Source of the DNA: Clostridia bacterium
GTDB taxonomy: Bacteria; Bacillota; Clostridia; Christensenellales; Borkfalkiaceae
NCBI GenBank assembly: GCA_017501125.1
Contig: JAFVXN010000016.1
Coordinates: 1-5,973 of the forward strand
DNA: 5,973 nucleotides
Reading direction: 5' to 3'
Below, one piece after another: positions 4,501-5,973 of the stretch (position 1 is the stretch's first letter; each line of letters starts with the position of its first letter). Made by a program: the position numbers and the translations under genes. A model generated the notes under the pieces. That model saw nothing but the letters and a program-made list of their open reading frames with translations, ran no database searches and had not been told where the DNA came from.

Positions 4501-5973
4501 ACTGGTCGGATATCGTCGCCGTTTCCGCTAGCGGTTCGCACACGCTGGGGCTTAGAAAAGACGGCACCGTGGTAGCGGCTGGCGACAATAAGCAAGGCGC
4601 GTGCAACGTAAAAGACTGGAAGGATATCGTGTTCGTATCCGCAGGCGAACATTTCAGCGTGGGCGTCAAGGTGGACGGAACGGTGGTGCGCGTAGGCAGA
4701 CTTCACTTCGGCTATTGCGACGTATCCAACTTGACGGACGTCGTGGCGGCGTTCGCGGGGAATAACCACGTCGTCGCCGTCAAGACGGACGGTAGTGTGG
4801 TTGCAGTCGGGGAATCGGCGCAAATAGACGGCATTAAGGGTTGGAAACTCTTCGACAATCTCGAGCGAATCGAACAAGAGATAGAAGAGACGAACGAAGA
4901 ACTTAAAAAGGAAGAGGAAGAGAGACGCGCCAAGTATTTAGAGGCTGTCAAAAAGGCGCAGGCGGAAAAAGCGCTGGAAGAAGAAAGGAAATTAAAGGCG
5001 CAGGCGGAGCACAAGGCGATGCTCGAAGTCAAAGCCAAGGAACTTAGGGCGCAGGCGTTTTCGGAGAGAGCGGTGCTTGCCCAAAAGGCGTCTGGCTTAA
5101 TTTCCGCAGGCGCGGGTCACACGGTAGCGGTCAACTTGGAAGGAACGGTCAAGGTGACGGGCAGCAACGAAAAAGGGCAGAGCGATTTGGCGGACTGGAA
5201 AGATATCGTCAAAGTATCCGCGGGACAATTGCATACGGTAGGTTTGAAAGCGGACGGCACGGTAGTGGCGACTGGCTACGATTTCTACGGGCAATGCAAG
5301 GTATCTGGTTGGAAGGATATCGTCGATATTGCGGCAGGGCACGAGCACACGATAGGTCTTAAAAAGGACGGCACGGTGGTCGGCGCAGGCTGGGACAGTA
5401 CGTGTAGCGTATCCTCGTGGCAAGATATCGTCGCGATTGCAACGGGATCCGATCATACGGTAGGTCTTAAAAAGGACGGCACGGTGTTGGCTTTGGGCAG
5501 CAATTTCTCTAAGCAATGTGACGTGCAAGGCTGGACGGATATCGTGGGCGTAGCGGCAGGGTGTGGCTTTACCGCAGGGTTAACCGTAAGCGGCAGGGTC
5601 GTGCTGGCGGGTAAGGATATGGAAAAATACCTCACGCAGGTATCTGGTTGGAAGGATATCGTCGCGATTTATGCAGGTTTTTGGCACCTCGTCGGTTTGC
5701 GCTCGAACGGTACTCTCGTCGTGGCAGGTGGCAACGTCAAAGGGGAATGCAACGTATCTACGTGGAAGGATATCGTCTCCGTAGCGTGCGGCGGTTATTA
5801 CACGATAGGCTTGACCGCAGGCGGCGACGTGCTCGGCACGGGCATCAATATGAACGGCGAGAGCAACGTAAAAGGCTGGAAGTTGTTCACCGATCTCAAC
5901 GCCTTAGACAAAGAAAGAAAAGAGGCGAAAGAAAAGGCAAAGATTGCGCAGGAAAAAGCGGCGGCGTTGATGA
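1575..5973 (+). CDS. Giant TIR-domain protein with zinc ribbon, TPR-like helices and three RCC1 propellers (3' partial)
   Basis: The frame stays open for 1466 codons to the window edge, so the C-terminus is missing. Domains in order are: zinc ribbon with Cys5/Cys8 and Cys23/Cys26; TPR-like helices about 42-150, including YWCLLLCEYGIEYVDD (77-92); TIR domain about 153-295; Pro/Ala-rich hinge 301-343; a second TPR-like repeat 344-390; then charged coiled coils at about 427-465, 764-812, 1097-1172 and from 1445, alternating with RCC1-like arrays at 475-763, 816-1096 and 1175-1444. The TIR shows YDIFICFK (155-162), the BB-loop region RVFFSRVTL (190-198), Glu207 in SEYEP at the position of the SARM1 catalytic glutamate, and WVRNEW (234-239). 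No signal peptide or membrane segment is visible, so the protein is probably cytoplasmic. The zinc ribbon-TPR-TIR half resembles a family I know from Clostridia whose function is not established. NAD cleavage and a propeller sensing role are inferences. It has its own promoter. Recurrent identical codons across repeats point to internal duplication. Confidence 0.93.
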   Translation, partial: MELKCKMCGSDLYPEDGARTAICEVCGSEQTLPQADTPKKINLFNKANHYRLQKRFDEAAKQYRKIIEDYPDDGEAYWCLLLCEYGIEYVDDKKTKTKIPTCNRTLKTPIFDQADYKTALKKASKEEKALYEKEAKEIDRLQKKILAISQKEEPYDIFICFKDTDDKGKRTKDSQYATLIYDRLMQGGYRVFFSRVTLKSKAGSEYEPLIYSALQSAKVMIAVGTKTEHMEAVWVRNEWSRYLGFMEEDVEKAIVPCLKGMDPYDMPDELQDFQALDMGELDFFENLLRSIDNKFGRTRYVAPAPQPAPVAPVAPVAPAPQPVAQPAQPVMQAPVASASPVAPLLQRVMLFLEDKDYKKADEYCEKVLDNDPFNGTAYLYKAVVELKLSKKEDLKDHWEEFVNGAYYAKVTRYADAALQKELAVLGKSYEEKQKAEEAARKVAEAAAKKAEAERQKKLKELEKKRTACNVAQKQLSAGVGSMGIGASGELFYVGKFKNAEDLEKKAAISRTSRGLADGRIVKTAIGYSISSSTDTAYLLYANGTISSCGASDIDGDAKWANLVDIAASNSSVVGLKKDGTVVVKSLVPMDGLKIQKDLAATWKNIVAVDCGNEYIIGLKADGTVEATRDKTYSQVSTRSWEDIVAISVGYNHTVGLKADGTVVAAGANEHGECDVSAWTDIVAVSAGLNHTVGLKADGTVVATGENKDGRCNVSSWTDIVAVAAGYQHTVGLKKDGSVVTVGWNHYGQDGVKTWKLFDNVDTLAKEIQAQDGLAEERKKKEEAAARKAELEAKKAQLAKWKEIVAKQALVAPLRKMVSVGGGTIAVSTKGEVYAAGSFANKSGIGGLKTATRQQGDYRRQIVGVSSYHSAKGDDVVAWRKDGEFVFHGDDAKYGIYTTVNNVDQIALGEKFAGVLSKGKLKIYGKKHVSRDCSDFVFGGATFTEIAAGQHIIGLKKDGTVAAAYGPYNEKVTETSNWSDIVAVSASGSHTLGLRKDGTVVAAGDNKQGACNVKDWKDIVFVSAGEHFSVGVKVDGTVVRVGRLHFGYCDVSNLTDVVAAFAGNNHVVAVKTDGSVVAVGESAQIDGIKGWKLFDNLERIEQEIEETNEELKKEEEERRAKYLEAVKKAQAEKALEEERKLKAQAEHKAMLEVKAKELRAQAFSERAVLAQKASGLISAGAGHTVAVNLEGTVKVTGSNEKGQSDLADWKDIVKVSAGQLHTVGLKADGTVVATGYDFYGQCKVSGWKDIVDIAAGHEHTIGLKKDGTVVGAGWDSTCSVSSWQDIVAIATGSDHTVGLKKDGTVLALGSNFSKQCDVQGWTDIVGVAAGCGFTAGLTVSGRVVLAGKDMEKYLTQVSGWKDIVAIYAGFWHLVGLRSNGTLVVAGGNVKGECNVSTWKDIVSVACGGYYTIGLTAGGDVLGTGINMNGESNVKGWKLFTDLNALDKERKEAKEKAKIAQEKAAALM
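2031..2459 (+). other. TIR domain coding segment (predicted NADase fold)
   Basis: Residues about 153-295 of the large protein form the TIR domain. Strand A is YDIFICFK (155-162). The next helix carries the YATLIYDRLMQGGYRVFF stretch (176-193). Glu207, encoded at 2193-2195, heads the helix EPLIYSALQSA (207-217) and aligns by eye with Glu642 of SARM1, the NAD-cleaving glutamate. Strand D is KVMIAVGTK (218-226), followed by VWVRNEWSRYL (233-243). AIVPCL (253-258) and the MDPYDMPDEL segment (261-270) end the fold. Nothing essential appears lost, so catalysis is plausible but unproven. Confidence 0.9.
2475..2603 (+). repeat. Pro/Ala/Val-rich low-complexity hinge
   Basis: Residues 301-343 consist almost only of Ala, Pro, Val and Gln, in recurring APVAPV and PAPQPV units. 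On the DNA this is a C-rich block (many CCC, GCG and GTT/GTC codons) unlike the A/G-rich flanks. It marks a flexible linker between the TIR head and the second TPR-like and propeller part of the protein. Confidence 0.88.
2997..3863 (+). repeat. RCC1-like array A, seven blades
   Basis: Residues 475-763. Seven repeats can be counted from their core strands: MGIGASGELFYVG, TAYLLYANGTISSCG, SVVGLKKDGTVVVKS, YIIGLKADGTVEATR, HTVGLKADGTVVAAG, HTVGLKADGTVVATG and HTVGLKKDGSVVTVG. The last three are 38 residues (114 bases) apart and nearly identical. The first two are strongly diverged. Conserved W-x-D-I-V-A-V and A-G-x-x-H-T positions match bacterial RCC1-type propeller repeats. The array closes with TWKLFDNVDTL (753-763) and passes into a coiled coil. 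Confidence 0.88.
4020..4862 (+). repeat. RCC1-like array B, seven blades
   Basis: Residues 816-1096. Core strands are GTIAVSTKGEVYAAG, DVVAWRKDGEFVFHG, FAGVLSKGKLKIYG, HIIGLKKDGTVAAAYG, HTLGLRKDGTVVAAG, FSVGVKVDGTVVRVG and HVVAVKTDGSVVAVG, again seven. The first three have lost most consensus residues, as in array A, while the later ones are regular. The array ends with GWKLFDNLERI, the same closing motif as array A, and runs into the longest coiled coil of the protein (about 1097-1172). Confidence 0.86.
5097..5906 (+). repeat. RCC1-like array C, seven blades
   Basis: Residues 1175-1444. Core strands are HTVAVNLEGTVKVTG, HTVGLKADGTVVATG, HTIGLKKDGTVVGAG, HTVGLKKDGTVLALG, FTAGLTVSGRVVLAG, HLVGLRSNGTLVVAG and YTIGLTAGGDVLGTG. 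This is the most regular of the three arrays. GATATCGT, encoding D-I-V, recurs at 5202, 5316, 5424, 5538, 5655 and 5769, a ladder of 108-117 bases. The array ends with GWKLFTDLNAL, and a new charged coiled coil starts before the window edge. Confidence 0.88.

Noticed and set aside
4359..4877. Long antisense open frame (172 codons) and similar ones at 5097-5528 and 3078-3359
   Set aside because: They lie opposite the RCC1 repeats and their translations repeat with the same period. They are by-products of the + strand codon pattern, with no ribosome site or recognisable domain.
2997..5906. Regular 114-base ladder as a possible CRISPR or DNA satellite
   Set aside because: The period is a whole number of codons, the frame is open throughout, and the repeats encode RCC1-like blades. 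There are no unique spacers between identical short repeats.
5971..5973. TGA as the last three bases, an apparent stop of the large gene
   Set aside because: It is out of frame. The in-frame codon is ATG at 5970-5972, leaving one extra base, so the gene continues beyond the window.

Overview
The window looks like chromosomal DNA of a Gram-positive, Clostridia-type bacterium. The evidence is a NiaR-type nicotinate-responsive repressor directly behind nadC, strong AGGAG/AAGGA ribosome binding sites, a sigma-A promoter with consensus boxes, and a TIR protein whose N-terminal half matches a family common in Clostridia. The species cannot be named from the sequence. All genes I support are on the + strand.

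Layout. Bases 1-35 are the leader of nadC and probably hold the last codons of an unidentified upstream gene. nadC (36-887, quinolinate phosphoribosyltransferase) and niaR (904-1413, NAD-biosynthesis repressor) are 16 bp apart and form the end of a de novo NAD operon. It is closed by a clear intrinsic terminator at 1423-1452. A short regulatory region follows. It has a TTGACA/TATAAT promoter with an extended -10, a 10-bp-arm inverted repeat centred on the -10 box, and a tandem 7-bp repeat just downstream.

From 1575 to the window edge (5973) runs one uninterrupted reading frame of at least 1466 codons with no stop. It is easy to miss because its end lies outside the window. It encodes a very large multidomain protein: zinc ribbon, TPR-like helices, TIR domain with a candidate catalytic Glu207, Pro/Ala-rich hinge, second TPR-like segment, then three rounds of [charged coiled coil + seven RCC1-like repeats + WKLF end motif], and the start of a fourth coiled coil. 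The 21 RCC1-like repeats are best read as three complete seven-bladed beta-propellers.

How the genes may relate. nadC makes nicotinate mononucleotide for NAD, and NiaR tunes that supply. Many TIR domains of this type consume NAD. The large protein could therefore be an NAD-cleaving effector with propeller sensors, comparable in layout to bacterial immune proteins that pair an enzymatic head with a repeat sensor. That role is inference. The terminator and separate promoter mean the adjacency may be chance.
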